Positions 8,423 to 15,485 of a DNA stretch of 64,000 nt are shown one piece after another. The DNA is from a virus. The stretch covers positions 39,828 to 103,827 of IMG/VR virus record IMGVR_UViG_3300018080_000128. One strand, 5' to 3'. The notes beneath the pieces were generated by a model, which saw nothing but the letters and a program-made list of their open reading frames with translations, was not told the DNA's origin and did not search any database. The translations under genes and the position numbers were made by a program. Positions within the stretch are counted from its first letter, which is position 1; each line of letters starts with the position of its first letter.

Positions 8423-9468
8423 TTATCGCCTGCGTCTCGGTCTTCCGCCCGCCGATCCAGTCGAGGCTTGCTGTCTGCGAATGTTCTCTTGCATTTTTTC
8501 AACGAATCTCTTCCTTCTGCTCCAGGGTATCGACATTGCGTCAGAGTACCCATAACCTTGAATCTCGATCAGGAAGAAGATCTCGCTTTCGAGAACGTCT
8601 ACTTGACCGACGGGAAGAAAAAAGACGGATTGCCAACGTTTAACTCAGATTCCCACTGAGCCTGGCAAGCCGGGCACGTGAATTCTACATCTGTATCGAC
8701 ACTCCCCTCCATCTGGGGATACACCTCACGGAACTGATTCCGCTCACGAGACGGACGATCCTGTAAAAACTCAATAGCCTGCTTGGTCCCGCGAGGAGTG
8801 TTTCTGTCGATAACGACGTCATCAACCTTGTCGATACGGGACAACATAGCCATTGTGAACGGGCTCTCGTTTCGGAGAGAACGCTTCATTCCCTGTAACC
8901 AGGACTCGTCCTTCGCAACCATAACATGCCACGTGTACACAGCACCTGTACACATCTCCTGGCTCATCGTCCGAACCATTGGATTAGGCATAGGAGAAAT
9001 CTCTAGCCCTGAAATATCCAGAGTGAATCGACTCTTGGTTCCGCATGACTCCTTCGGGCAAGTGATCGAAACGTCGTAGTGATCACCTAGAGAAAGCCTG
9101 CGGATCGCGATAAGCGAGATCAGGCGATCCGAGGAAGACATCTGAGCCACCATGTTGGAGATGACTTTACGGTCATCAATGGAGCCCACCCGAAGCGTAC
9201 AGTTGATAATGACCTGACTCAATCGCTCGACCAGATCCCCTGTCCCACCGAGAAGATCCTCCTCTTTGCCGGTCATCTCTTTGAACGTGATCGTCCTGTG
9301 CAGGTCTTCTCCGTGGATACACCCGCACGGAAGATCTACAGTGATCGTTCCTGGGCCAGCATCCAGAGCGTGTCCCTTGGTCTTTCCAACATCAACGACG
9401 GTGTTTTCAGCGTCAACTGGCGCCTCGTCAACCTTGCTACCAACAACCTCAATCTTGGAATCTGTCAT
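8423..9468 (-). CDS. Tail assembly chaperone, long form made by predicted -1 frameshift
   Basis: The upstream chaperone frame contains T TTT TTC (8623-8617) twelve codons before its stop. Shifting back one base there opens a second frame of 64 codons to TAA at 8423. The extension reads VDVLESEIFFLIEIQGYGYS then MSIPWSRRKRFVEKMQENIR and ends in an Arg-rich tail. The pattern of a membrane-like hydrophobic segment followed by a YGYS-x4-IPW-x-RR motif is typical of the small second chaperone ORF found just before tape measure genes, comparable to the lambda gpG/gpGT pair. The second frame has no obvious start of its own at its beginning. Inference from sequence; translation not proven. Confidence 0.7.
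8599..9468 (-). CDS. Tail assembly chaperone, zero-frame form (gp26-like)
   Basis: 289 residues. ATG 9468 overlaps the upstream stop as ATGA, with GGAGG nearby. Cys pairs suggest metal binding: LPCGCIHG near residue 47, ITCPKESCGT near 155, and FTCPACQAQW near 267. The end, VGNPSFFFPSVK, matches the Cys-ribbon plus FFxP C-terminus of T4-type gp26/baseplate-hub assembly proteins. Such proteins help tail or baseplate assembly and are often not in the final virion. Its last codons carry the slippery site that gives the longer product. Context just before the tape measure fits. Confidence 0.75.
   Translation of the reverse strand: MTDSKIEVVGSKVDEAPVDAENTVVDVGKTKGHALDAGPGTITVDLPCGCIHGEDLHRTITFKEMTGKEEDLLGGTGDLVERLSQVIINCTLRVGSIDDRKVISNMVAQMSSSDRLISLIAIRRLSLGDHYDVSITCPKESCGTKSRFTLDISGLEISPMPNPMVRTMSQEMCTGAVYTWHVMVAKDESWLQGMKRSLRNESPFTMAMLSRIDKVDDVVIDRNTPRGTKQAIEFLQDRPSRERNQFREVYPQMEGSVDTDVEFTCPACQAQWESELNVGNPSFFFPSVK
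8617..8623 (-). promoter_or_regulatory. Slippery heptamer T TTT TTC for -1 frameshift
   Basis: In the zero frame the codons are TCT TTT TTC, giving X XXY YYZ with X=Y=T and Z=C. A -1 slip leads directly into the 64-codon open frame that stops at 8423. Position, twelve codons before the zero-frame stop, is as in other phage chaperone pairs. I did not find a convincing downstream pseudoknot by eye. Confidence 0.65.
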
Positions 9469-9662
9469 CTCGATCTTTCCTCCGAATTTTTCAACTCAGC
9501 CATTTGTAACGACTGCATTTTTAGCATTTCCTCTGACCGCTTGTCTGCATTCCAACCGATAACCAGCGATCTAACTACGTCGCTAAGGGATCTTCCCTCC
9601 GAGGCACAGTACCGAGTAAACTCCTCGTATACGACGCCCTTGATTTCAACATTCAACCTCAT
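9465..9662 (-). CDS. Small ribbon-helix-helix-like protein
   Basis: 65 residues. MRLNVEIKGVVYEEFTRYCA followed by SEGRSLSDVVRSLVIGW has the beta strand-helix-helix layout of CopG/Arc-type DNA-binding proteins; the rest is a charged helical tail. Such proteins usually act as dimeric repressors, often of their own operon. Being the first gene after a candidate promoter (9735-9763) and a terminator fits a self-regulated operon leading into the tail chaperone and tape measure genes, but this is inference. Its stop overlaps the chaperone start (ATGA). Confidence 0.6.
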   Translation of the reverse strand: MRLNVEIKGVVYEEFTRYCASEGRSLSDVVRSLVIGWNADKRSEEMLKMQSLQMAELKNSEERSR

Positions 9663-9734
9663 TCAGCCTCATTGGGCGTTATGCCTCTTTAGAGAACCCC
9701 TGACCCAAGGGAAAGGGAGGATGCCAATGAGTAG

Positions 9735-9763
9735 ATTCTACTTAGTGACGCGCTGGCACACAA
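9735..9763 (-). promoter_or_regulatory. Candidate sigma70-type promoter for the tail operon
   Basis: Read on the minus strand: TTGTGT, 17 bases, TAGAAT (5 of 6 in the -10 box, 3 of 6 in the -35 box). It lies immediately after the minus-strand terminator at 9765-9808 and about 70 bases before the ribbon-helix-helix gene, a sensible place to restart transcription. Confidence 0.4.
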
Positions 9764-9764
9764 T

Positions 9765-9808
9765 AAAAAAAACAGGCGACGGAACCAACAGGAATGTTGG
9801 CCGCCGCC
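9765..9808 (-). terminator. Rho-independent terminator, minus strand
   Basis: Minus-strand GGCGGCGG...CCGTCGCC outer stem (one G-U wobble) and CCAAC/GTTGG inner stem, followed after two bases by eight T residues. It would stop transcripts coming from the 11-18 kb genes after they have passed antisense through the two plus-strand genes. Confidence 0.8.
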
Positions 9809-9897
9809 CTTGAGGGGGGTTTACAGACTCCTCCGCACAGATGAACCGTATCACCTATACAAACGGAACACAATTTAGTCCCCCCCTTGCAGGTTTG

Positions 9898-9926
9898 TTG
9901 ACAAAACGTCTTTAACAGGTTATTTT
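9898..9926 (+). promoter_or_regulatory. Strong sigma70-type promoter for the plus-strand island
   Basis: Exact TTGACA at 9898-9903, a 17-base spacer and TATTTT at 9921-9926. This is the best promoter match I saw in the window and it points at the plus-strand gene starting at 9949. A consensus host-type promoter suggests early or constitutive expression, unlike the surrounding late genes. Confidence 0.65.
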
Positions 9927-9948
9927 CTGTCCTCAAGAAAGGCTGAGC

Positions 9949-10191
9949 ATGATTTCCGTAGAATTCAAAATCCCACACGACAAGGCTCATATGGCTAGCG
10001 ATGTCCTCAACGCCATAGAAGCCGAGCTGGCAACCTCATCCTCATGTGAATTCTTCACTGTATCCATAACATTTGGAGACAGCATCTACCCCGTGTACAT
10101 TAGTGGAGGCGACATTGATCAACTATGGATAATGGACGAAATCAAAAAAGCCGTGCATCGAGTTGGGTGCGCAGCTATGGAGGACGAATGA
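9949..10191 (+). CDS. Hypothetical plus-strand protein A
   Basis: 80 residues, one of only two plus-strand genes supported in the window. It begins MISVEFKIPHDKAHMASDVL and is a small mixed alpha/beta, acidic protein with a GDSIYPVYISGGDIDQLWIM segment; no family recognised. ATG 9949 has AAGAAAGG upstream and lies about 22 bases beyond the -10 box of a strong promoter. The stop overlaps the next gene as ATGA, so the two are cotranscribed and probably coupled. The separate strand and promoter suggest a regulatory or early role rather than a virion part. Confidence 0.75.
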   Translation: MISVEFKIPHDKAHMASDVLNAIEAELATSSSCEFFTVSITFGDSIYPVYISGGDIDQLWIMDEIKKAVHRVGCAAMEDE

Positions 10192-10523
10192 AACGCTGGA
10201 GCATTTCATGGACCACCAAGGATTTAGAAACCCACGCTGATACATTTGAGTTCGAAAGACTATCCGACGCCCTGCGAGCTATAGGAGAGAACGTTATCGC
10301 CGTCACAGCTTTTGAGTCGATAGGCAAGAACATGATCGTAGAGATAGGAGACACCGTCTCTGTTAATCGAAAGAACAAAACCATAAAAGGCGAGGTCCTG
10401 GAAATCACAAGCGTCGAAAAAACACCCAGAGACACATTCATAGAACTGACCATCAAACAAAATAATGACGACGAAGACGTTGTCCTTGTCCGTACCCATA
10501 TGTCCAAAGTCTCCCCCGTATAG
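10188..10523 (+). CDS. Hypothetical plus-strand protein B
   Basis: 111 residues from ATG 10188, chosen because it overlaps the previous stop as ATGA; the longer frame upstream runs inside gene A. It starts MKRWSISWTTKDLETHADTF. The second half (MIVEIGDTVSVNRKNKTIKG, then EVLEITSVEKTP) looks like a small beta barrel of the SH3/KOW or Hfq-like size class, but no specific family is clear. It is the second gene of the plus-strand pair and is followed by a candidate promoter and a hairpin terminator. Confidence 0.7.
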   Translation: MKRWSISWTTKDLETHADTFEFERLSDALRAIGENVIAVTAFESIGKNMIVEIGDTVSVNRKNKTIKGEVLEITSVEKTPRDTFIELTIKQNNDDEDVVLVRTHMSKVSPV

Positions 10524-10556
10524 CTCCCCTCCTTGAACCCATCTCCCCTTTCCGGC

Positions 10557-10584
10557 TTGACAACAACTAGCCCCTAGATAATAT
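10557..10584 (+). promoter_or_regulatory. Candidate plus-strand promoter before a hairpin
   Basis: Exact TTGACA at 10557-10562, a 16-base spacer and TAATAT at 10579-10584, placed after the stop of gene B. A start near 10591 would give a transcript of about 65-70 bases ending at the hairpin below, with no ORF in it. Confidence 0.4.
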
Positions 10585-10609
10585 CAAGTGTGTCCCCCCT
10601 TTTCTTCTC

Positions 10610-10656
10610 GTCGGCATAGAATGGCCCCTGAACCTCCGTTCTATGCCGACATCTTT
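10610..10656 (+). terminator. Hairpin terminator after the plus-strand operon
   Basis: Perfect 12-base stem GTCGGCATAGAA / TTCTATGCCGAC with a 17-base loop, followed on the plus strand by ATCTTTTCTC. It can end the plus-strand operon and would also be the 3' end of any RNA from the promoter at 10557. On the minus strand no T run follows. Confidence 0.65.
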
Positions 10657-10661
10657 TCTCG

Positions 10662-10675
10662 CGAACTCAAGTTCG
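10662..10675. repeat. 14-bp dispersed inverted repeat, copy 3 (CA-centred)
   Basis: Exact CGAACTCAAGTTCG between the plus-strand terminator and the stop of the minus-strand Cys-rich gene, that is, at a boundary between convergent operons. Confidence 0.9.
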
Positions 10676-10678
10676 CAA

Positions 10679-11011
10679 CTAATAACACCCGCCAACATCA
10701 CGACAAGATTTAGCAGCAGCGACACATTTTGTATTCAAGTCAGACTCAGGGTTAATGTCTATGCTCCCACATACCTCTACGCACGCCACGTCGTCCCCTG
10801 TGCCGTACTCTCCATCATACCCAGGGGAACCTTGCCACCCCTCGCACTTAAGCTCTGCCATGCGCTTGCACGCCGCCTCGCACTGCCCCACGACGACCAC
10901 AGGATCCCTTGGAACATTAGGTCCAGGGGGATTGCGAGTCTCTTGAACCACGTTGCACTTCGGAAACAAGACGGCTATGGCCGCTAGCACAGAAACGATA
11001 AATACATTCAT
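10679..11011 (-). CDS. Secreted Cys-rich small protein
   Basis: 110 residues from ATG 11011, chosen because it overlaps the peptidase stop as ATGA; the longer frame has no support. MNVFIVSVLAAIAVLFPKCN is a hydrophobic leader, so the protein is probably exported or membrane-anchored. The Cys at residue 19 lies where a lipoprotein Cys could be, but the preceding residues (FPK) do not fit the usual lipobox. Eight Cys residues in all (for example QCEAACKR, CVEVCGS) suggest disulfides outside the cytoplasm. Position next to a peptidase and near lysis genes could mean a spanin-like or secreted accessory role; no family recognised. Confidence 0.6.
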   Translation of the reverse strand: MNVFIVSVLAAIAVLFPKCNVVQETRNPPGPNVPRDPVVVVGQCEAACKRMAELKCEGWQGSPGYDGEYGTGDDVACVEVCGSIDINPESDLNTKCVAAAKSCRDVGGCY

Positions 11012-11784
11012 CTTCTCAACCTCGACCAACCTCTTATGGAAACAAAATCGCTCGTCTCCTCCCAGGTCATGTAATCCTCGGACATCCTGCAAAACCCCTC
11101 GTCCCCAAACTCTCTCCCCCAGCTGTTCAGCACATCAAATTCTACTCCCCCGTCGGACGCAGTCTTGTATCCCACTATCAGCATCGCATGGCCGCCACCC
11201 GTCACCGTCTTTGGCCTGCGGATAAGCCCCCCGTCTGCGCGATCCGTGAAGTTATCATGCAGCATTGTGCCAAACGCGACGGGATAGCCCGCGCAAATCG
11301 ATGACATTATCTCCCGCACGAGGCGATCGTCCTTGGATTTAATGAACGCATACTCACCGTGCATACGCGAGTGTGCACGCATATGCGAAATCCATGGCGG
11401 TATCTCATTCATTCGCCCATCATCCCATTTAAACGACCTCTCAGGAGGAGCCCCGAACCTAAACAAAGCAGAGGCTGCCGACCTCATATAAGCGCCAGAG
11501 TCAGAGATCACATTGCTGTTCACCCGCCTAGCATAATAATACAAAAAACGCCTGGATATAGGATCGTCCCTAAGCCCGGCCTTGCTCTCAATGATGCCTA
11601 CTGCACTGGCCAGCGCATGAGCAACACAGGAATTCGTTCGCCCCTGGTCGTGGACATGCTTGACGAATCCCTTCAGAGACCATGCCACAGCTGTCGTTTC
11701 CGAGATCCCAAAACTCGCTAGAAGAAGATGATCACGCCTATCCTCTTTCTGCCTATTCCACCCCGTCCACTGGAACTCGCTCAT
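11008..11784 (-). CDS. Papain-like (C1-type) cysteine peptidase
   Basis: 258 residues with the complete C1 signature: Gln47 and Cys53 in HDQGRTNSCVAHALASAV, His199 in GGGHAMLIVGY, and Asn220 in LNSWGREFGDEGF. The spacing matches the papain fold. There is no signal peptide or propeptide, so the enzyme is either active in the cytoplasm or packaged. Family knowledge: C1 peptidases cleave peptide bonds; in phage genomes they are uncommon. It lies between an unknown 319-residue protein and the secreted Cys-rich protein. Substrate unknown: host protein, virion protein maturation or cell-wall peptide are all possible. Start ATG 11784 has GAGAGG upstream. Confidence 0.82.
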   Translation of the reverse strand: MSEFQWTGWNRQKEDRRDHLLLASFGISETTAVAWSLKGFVKHVHDQGRTNSCVAHALASAVGIIESKAGLRDDPISRRFLYYYARRVNSNVISDSGAYMRSAASALFRFGAPPERSFKWDDGRMNEIPPWISHMRAHSRMHGEYAFIKSKDDRLVREIMSSICAGYPVAFGTMLHDNFTDRADGGLIRRPKTVTGGGHAMLIVGYKTASDGGVEFDVLNSWGREFGDEGFCRMSEDYMTWEETSDFVSIRGWSRLRR

Positions 11785-11786
11785 TG

Positions 11787-12746
11787 CTAAAGCCTCTCTA
11801 TGTCCAAAACTGGAACTTTGCCTTTGCCCACCACCTGATAATCAGAAACACGACCAGTCTTGAGCGTTCGAACTAGATTCTTGTCGCTGATCTTGATCTT
11901 CCAAAGATCCCGGCCCTCGGTCCCTCCAAGCTCCCTGCCAAATCCCTCGGCGCGGTCAGCACTTGTGGTGACAAAGATGCCAGTAGGAACCCCCTTGGCG
12001 TTGTCGTATATCCTGCGATCTTTAACAGGACGCGCCGTGTAAACTGTCACCGCCTTGCCAGATTTCTTAACACTAGAAGGATCTCTGATCGCCTGCACCA
12101 GCTTAAAGTAGTCAGCCGCATCCTCATCGTTTTTAAAGAAATCCCTGTCTCCGAAGTCCAACACATCATCGACTTCACGAGGACCGAAATAAGTAAAAGA
12201 AGGGGTGCTGTGACTAGGTTTTGCACCGCCATGAACCACCACCTCAACGGCATAAACATCAAGAAATGAGCTATTCCCGTCTTTCAGTATCATTGGATAA
12301 AACGTGACGCTACTCTCAACACCGGCCTTGGCCGCCATTCTGGACACAGAGCTGGCCATCTTCCATGCCTTCTTAATCGCTGTCCTCTTATAACTATCGA
12401 TTTCCTTATCAACATCCCAGTCTAGCTCCCGGCCACGACTAAGTGTGTACTCGGCAAGATCTCGAATCTTATCTTCGATCACTCGATCAGCCTTTGACAT
12501 GTCAATGTTGAGCTTGCCGATTCCTTCGAGAATGACAGACCCATAACCAGTGCTCTCAAGCACAAACGTAGAACTTGAAATCGTCCCGCCGTCCACCGAG
12601 ATCATCCCGATCTCAACAGGTGTCTTCTTCTTTTTCTTGGACTTGCTTGTGATCTTTTCTACGTCGAAGATCGTCCCTCCCATCGAACGGCTAACAGTAA
12701 GAAAAGGTCCGGGGACAGAGGCTATATTCGCGGTGGTGGTAACCAT
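11787..12746 (-). CDS. Unknown 319-residue protein, possible ADP-ribosyltransferase-like C-terminus
   Basis: N-terminal 40 residues end in a Lys-rich run (TSKSKKKKKTPVE). A helical, charged middle (about 90-150) precedes a beta-rich domain. The last 90 residues, AVTVYTARPVKDRRIYDN, then VPTGIFVTTSADRAEGFG and DLWKIKISDKNLV, have the order strand-arginine, G-I-F-V-T-T, A-x-x-F-G, strand that is reminiscent of ADP-ribosyltransferase-like folds (R, S-T, then acidic). The match is weak and the catalytic Glu is not assured, so the function stays open. It starts a run of minus-strand genes after a 107-base gap with a candidate promoter. Confidence 0.7.
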   Translation of the reverse strand: MVTTTANIASVPGPFLTVSRSMGGTIFDVEKITSKSKKKKKTPVEIGMISVDGGTISSSTFVLESTGYGSVILEGIGKLNIDMSKADRVIEDKIRDLAEYTLSRGRELDWDVDKEIDSYKRTAIKKAWKMASSVSRMAAKAGVESSVTFYPMILKDGNSSFLDVYAVEVVVHGGAKPSHSTPSFTYFGPREVDDVLDFGDRDFFKNDEDAADYFKLVQAIRDPSSVKKSGKAVTVYTARPVKDRRIYDNAKGVPTGIFVTTSADRAEGFGRELGGTEGRDLWKIKISDKNLVRTLKTGRVSDYQVVGKGKVPVLDIERL

Positions 12747-12788
12747 GCAATCGTCCTTTCGTCGTCGAAGACAACGCGCTAGATCTTG

Positions 12789-12817
12789 ATAATACGTGGA
12801 ACACTCAAAAGCCGCAA
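12789..12817 (-). promoter_or_regulatory. Candidate promoter upstream of the 319-residue gene
   Basis: Minus strand TTGCGG, 17 bases, TATTAT (5 of 6 in the -10 box; weak -35). It lies in the 107-base gap 12747-12853, the largest between 10.7 and 18 kb, about 45 bases before ATG 12746. No hairpin with a T run was seen in this gap. Confidence 0.35.
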
Positions 12818-12853
12818 ACTGCTATACATCGCGCATAGCCAAAAGATCTCTAA

Positions 12854-13177
12854 CTAGCCGACAAGCCTCAAAACAACCTTGGCTCCGGCATCCGTTCGCT
12901 TGACAATCACCGAGCCCACTTCTGGCATCCCAGCGAATCTCCGGACTATCTGGTTACCCACGGATACCGAGTACCTGCCCTCCATGATCATAACCAGTCG
13001 GGCACCCTCCTCTCCAGGGTGCGACTCGAACACGCACCTGGAGATAGAGCGACCCTTTGTGGCCCTCTCTCCCTGTGTCCTTAGCGAGCGATAAAGACGC
13101 TCTTCCAGCTTGGTAAGGCGAGCTTGCCCCTCTGGAACCTCTATGAATTCGTTGAGCTTCGACGCTAAATCTTTCAT
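12854..13177 (-). CDS. Hypothetical 107-residue protein
   Basis: Start at ATG 13177, which overlaps the amidase stop as TGATG; a GTG one codon earlier is possible. The N-terminal third is helical (LASKLNEFIEVPEGQARLTK then LEERLYRSLR); the rest is beta-rich with RLVMIMEGRYSVSVGNQIVR and a VKRTDAGAKVVLRLVG end. No family recognised. Tight coupling to the amidase gene suggests a lysis or virion accessory role, but nothing in the protein shows it. Confidence 0.7.
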   Translation of the reverse strand: MKDLASKLNEFIEVPEGQARLTKLEERLYRSLRTQGERATKGRSISRCVFESHPGEEGARLVMIMEGRYSVSVGNQIVRRFAGMPEVGSVIVKRTDAGAKVVLRLVG

Positions 13178-14118
13178 CACAGTCCTTTTCCCGCTCTATC
13201 GATCAAGTCCTCTAGCATGTATCGGCCATCGGCGTGGCTTGAATAATCCCTGTGGCAAACCACCCCAGAGGCAGGAACAGCACGAGGCTTGACGTTCCAG
13301 CCCTTGATCTTTCTCTTGCCAGGCCCCAGATCAGCAGTCGGGAATACGTATGGAATGGATAGCACATTGCACAACCAGGGCACAAGAATTCGAATGACTA
13401 CCAGCTGTTCCTCTGTCGGCTTCACATATCGCTTAGGTGCGCCTTTTGGACACCATGTCCACCACTGAGCCGGGATCTCATCATCCGGCCCCCACGGTGG
13501 CTTAGAATACTTAGGGCTATACGGATTCACTACCTCAATACCAATCGATGTCTTGTTCAGCTGGTTACCATGAGTCATTACATCTCTCACGAGATCTCCG
13601 TGACAGCTCAAGTCCCCGCTTGGCGCGAGAATCAACTGAACTCCGTACTTCTTTGCCAGCAACGTTCTCTTGCACCCCTCAGCCGTTGTCCCCGCCGTCT
13701 CATGCAACACAAAATGCCGAAGCGGAGACCTTCTGTTTCGACGGTTGAAACGAGGCTCTCCGTCGTCCAGATAATTCGCCGCAGAAAACCCCGCGTCGAT
13801 AAGCACATCCGGGATCTGGATCCTCGCGCCGTCCACAACAACACAGTTGGACTTCCATGGCTGCATAATCGTCGGCTTCTCAAGAGGAGTGTTGTCTCTC
13901 TCTTTTCGAACCTCTTTGATCTTGGCCAGCGTGCCCTTGCCCAGCTTGCCATCGATAGTCAACTTGTTCTCACTCTGAAATAGCGCAACAGCCCACGCAA
14001 AACCCGAAGCAGAGCCCTCCCATGACCATGGCCAAGGAAGAGCAGCTACGTCGTACAGATCACCAGCCTTTCGAGCGTTGTATCTTATAGCCTCGTTTAG
14101 CTCGTCACGCTTTATCAT
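13177..14118 (-). CDS. N-acetylmuramoyl-L-alanine amidase (Amidase_2), endolysin
   Basis: 313 residues; ATG 14118 overlaps the previous stop as TGATG. About residues 1-75 resemble a peptidoglycan-binding or helical lead-in (FAWAVALFQSENKLTIDGKL, then GKGTLAKI). The catalytic domain holds the Amidase_2/PGRP zinc ligands: His in LRHFVLHETAGT (about residue 133), and the C-terminal VVCHRDYSSHADGR (about residue 285), with SIGIEVVNPYSPKY between. It cleaves the bond between muramic acid and the stem peptide to release progeny. No signal peptide, so it depends on a holin; a candidate lies upstream in the same operon (15486-15773). Confidence 0.88.
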   Translation of the reverse strand: MIKRDELNEAIRYNARKAGDLYDVAALPWPWSWEGSASGFAWAVALFQSENKLTIDGKLGKGTLAKIKEVRKERDNTPLEKPTIMQPWKSNCVVVDGARIQIPDVLIDAGFSAANYLDDGEPRFNRRNRRSPLRHFVLHETAGTTAEGCKRTLLAKKYGVQLILAPSGDLSCHGDLVRDVMTHGNQLNKTSIGIEVVNPYSPKYSKPPWGPDDEIPAQWWTWCPKGAPKRYVKPTEEQLVVIRILVPWLCNVLSIPYVFPTADLGPGKRKIKGWNVKPRAVPASGVVCHRDYSSHADGRYMLEDLIDRAGKGL

Positions 14119-14600
14119 CACATCAGCCTCATTCCTTGGAGCATGGCCTTGTCACGGGATTTGTTCTTCTTCACCTTACGCATCGTTCGATTCAGAGACC
14201 CTATGCTGACATTGCGATTCACGAGCCATCGCATATGCGCCAACACAGGAGCAAACCCCTCCAACGCAGCGATATAGTCCCCAAACGGGACGTAGATAAT
14301 CGTGCGGTACCAGAAGCCGAGCATCTTTTTCGTCCACTCGATGACTATCCGAACTTCCCCCATGTCAGGATAAGACTTGAACGTTAACCTCACCTCTCCA
14401 ACTTCTTTGTGTCGGTTGTTGACTATCTTCGAATGTAAAATGAGCTTGTTATTAGGACCTTGTACAGCTGTCCACTTTGCAAAGGATCTAAGGATCAGCC
14501 GCTTTTCCAGCAAAAGGTCACGGGACAAGATCGCCATGGACCGAACTTGATCAGGAACATTGACTCGATCTTGAACTTCAATCTCCGGTGTCTGTTCCAC
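14118..14600 (-). CDS. Hypothetical 160-residue protein
   Basis: GTG start at 14600 with GGGAG 6 bases upstream. Basic at the C-terminus (MRKVKKNKSRDKAMLQGMRL) and beta-rich in the middle (KEVGEVRLTFKSYPDMGEVR, then IVIEWTKKMLGFWYRTIIYV). The hydrophobic FWYRTIIYVPFGDYIAALEG stretch is too polar for a clear membrane helix. No family recognised. It overlaps the amidase start, so the two are cotranslated. Confidence 0.7.
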   Translation of the reverse strand: MEQTPEIEVQDRVNVPDQVRSMAILSRDLLLEKRLILRSFAKWTAVQGPNNKLILHSKIVNNRHKEVGEVRLTFKSYPDMGEVRIVIEWTKKMLGFWYRTIIYVPFGDYIAALEGFAPVLAHMRWLVNRNVSIGSLNRTMRKVKKNKSRDKAMLQGMRLM

Positions 14601-14642
14601 TTTGCGCTCCCGTCAAAAAATGCCTTCGTAATCAGGCGAGCT

Positions 14643-14966
14643 TTACTTCGCCGCCTTTTCCAGCTCCTTAACGACACCGTTCACGAAGTCTTGCAGCTTC
14701 TTAGCATCTGGAAGAAGGTACTTTTTCACATACTCTGAAGCCGTCTGATAATGTGCCCCAGACTTCTTGAGTTGAGCGGTTCCCTTCTTGGCATCCTCAA
14801 ATCTATTCATCAACAAAGAGACCTTCTTGCCGAGCGTCTTCTCAACCATGCCATACGACTGAATCATCTCGTATGCCTTGTCCTGCGGATCGCCACTGTC
14901 GTCCTTCTCCATGAGATCCGAATCCTGCGCTCGAAGCTCGTTTATCCTCTCGACTATATCTCTCAT
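14643..14966 (-). CDS. Small helical protein with shared N-terminal motif
   Basis: 107 residues, entirely helical and highly charged. The N-terminus MRDIVERINELRAQDSD resembles those of the proteins at 17715-18026 (MRDLIEKITNKHAQSDD) and 15008-15484 (MHEIIEKLEGFAGDQ), although the bodies differ. By analogy with T4 internal head proteins, which share an N-terminal capsid-targeting sequence, these may be proteins packed in the prohead; this is inference. ATG 14966 has GGAG 7 bases upstream. Confidence 0.7.
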   Translation of the reverse strand: MRDIVERINELRAQDSDLMEKDDSGDPQDKAYEMIQSYGMVEKTLGKKVSLLMNRFEDAKKGTAQLKKSGAHYQTASEYVKKYLLPDAKKLQDFVNGVVKELEKAAK

Positions 14967-15007
14967 TGGTTTTCTCCGTGATTAGATTTGCGACCCTTGA
15001 ATCTTAC

Positions 15008-15484
15008 TTATACAACAAATCTGTTTGAAATCGAAGTTTGGAAAACTGGCCACTTAGTGGAGTAACCTCTGGACTTGACGAACTTAGCGATGCCTTCGCT
15101 GACCTCGTCGTAGGAATCCATCGCAGAAAGCTCAAAGGATTTAGGCTTCTCACCTTCAAGAGTGAACGTGAACCTGGTCCCTGCTACGCCCCCAGGCTTT
15201 ACAAGCGGCTCTGCTTCCACAGTAGCGTCAAGAACCATCTCCTTACCATCTTTGTATAGCTTGACCTCAGACGTAGAGGATAGATCCCCAGACGCCTTTC
15301 TAACCATGGACATACCAGGCAGAGCAGCTGCTACCATCCTAACAGCATGAGCAAACCACTCCTCGGCTGAATCCTGAATCGCCCCGATCATTGTATCGTG
15401 ATCTTTCTTGCGTGCGCCTCCACGAGAACGCTCTGTAATCTGGTCTCCCGCGAAACCTTCGAGTTTTTCGATTATCTCGTGCAT
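15008..15484 (-). CDS. Hypothetical protein with shared N-terminal motif
   Basis: 158 residues. N-terminal MHEIIEKLEGFAGDQITERS belongs to the shared short amphipathic motif group. The rest starts with a helix (DSAEEWFAHAVRMVAAALPG) and becomes beta-rich (STSEVKLYKDGKEMVLDATV, then AGTRFTFTLEGEKPKSFELS), ending in a helical VSEGIAKFVKSRG. No known family. GGAGGAG precedes ATG 15484 and overlaps the upstream gene's end. Confidence 0.7.
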   Translation of the reverse strand: MHEIIEKLEGFAGDQITERSRGGARKKDHDTMIGAIQDSAEEWFAHAVRMVAAALPGMSMVRKASGDLSSTSEVKLYKDGKEMVLDATVEAEPLVKPGGVAGTRFTFTLEGEKPKSFELSAMDSYDEVSEGIAKFVKSRGYSTKWPVFQTSISNRFVV

Positions 15485-15485
15485 A

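Noticed and set aside
7759-8643. Long plus-strand open frame (294 codons) opposite the tape measure gene
   Set aside because: It is antisense to a well-supported gene, has no recognisable protein features and no coupling to neighbours. Long antisense frames recur across this window.
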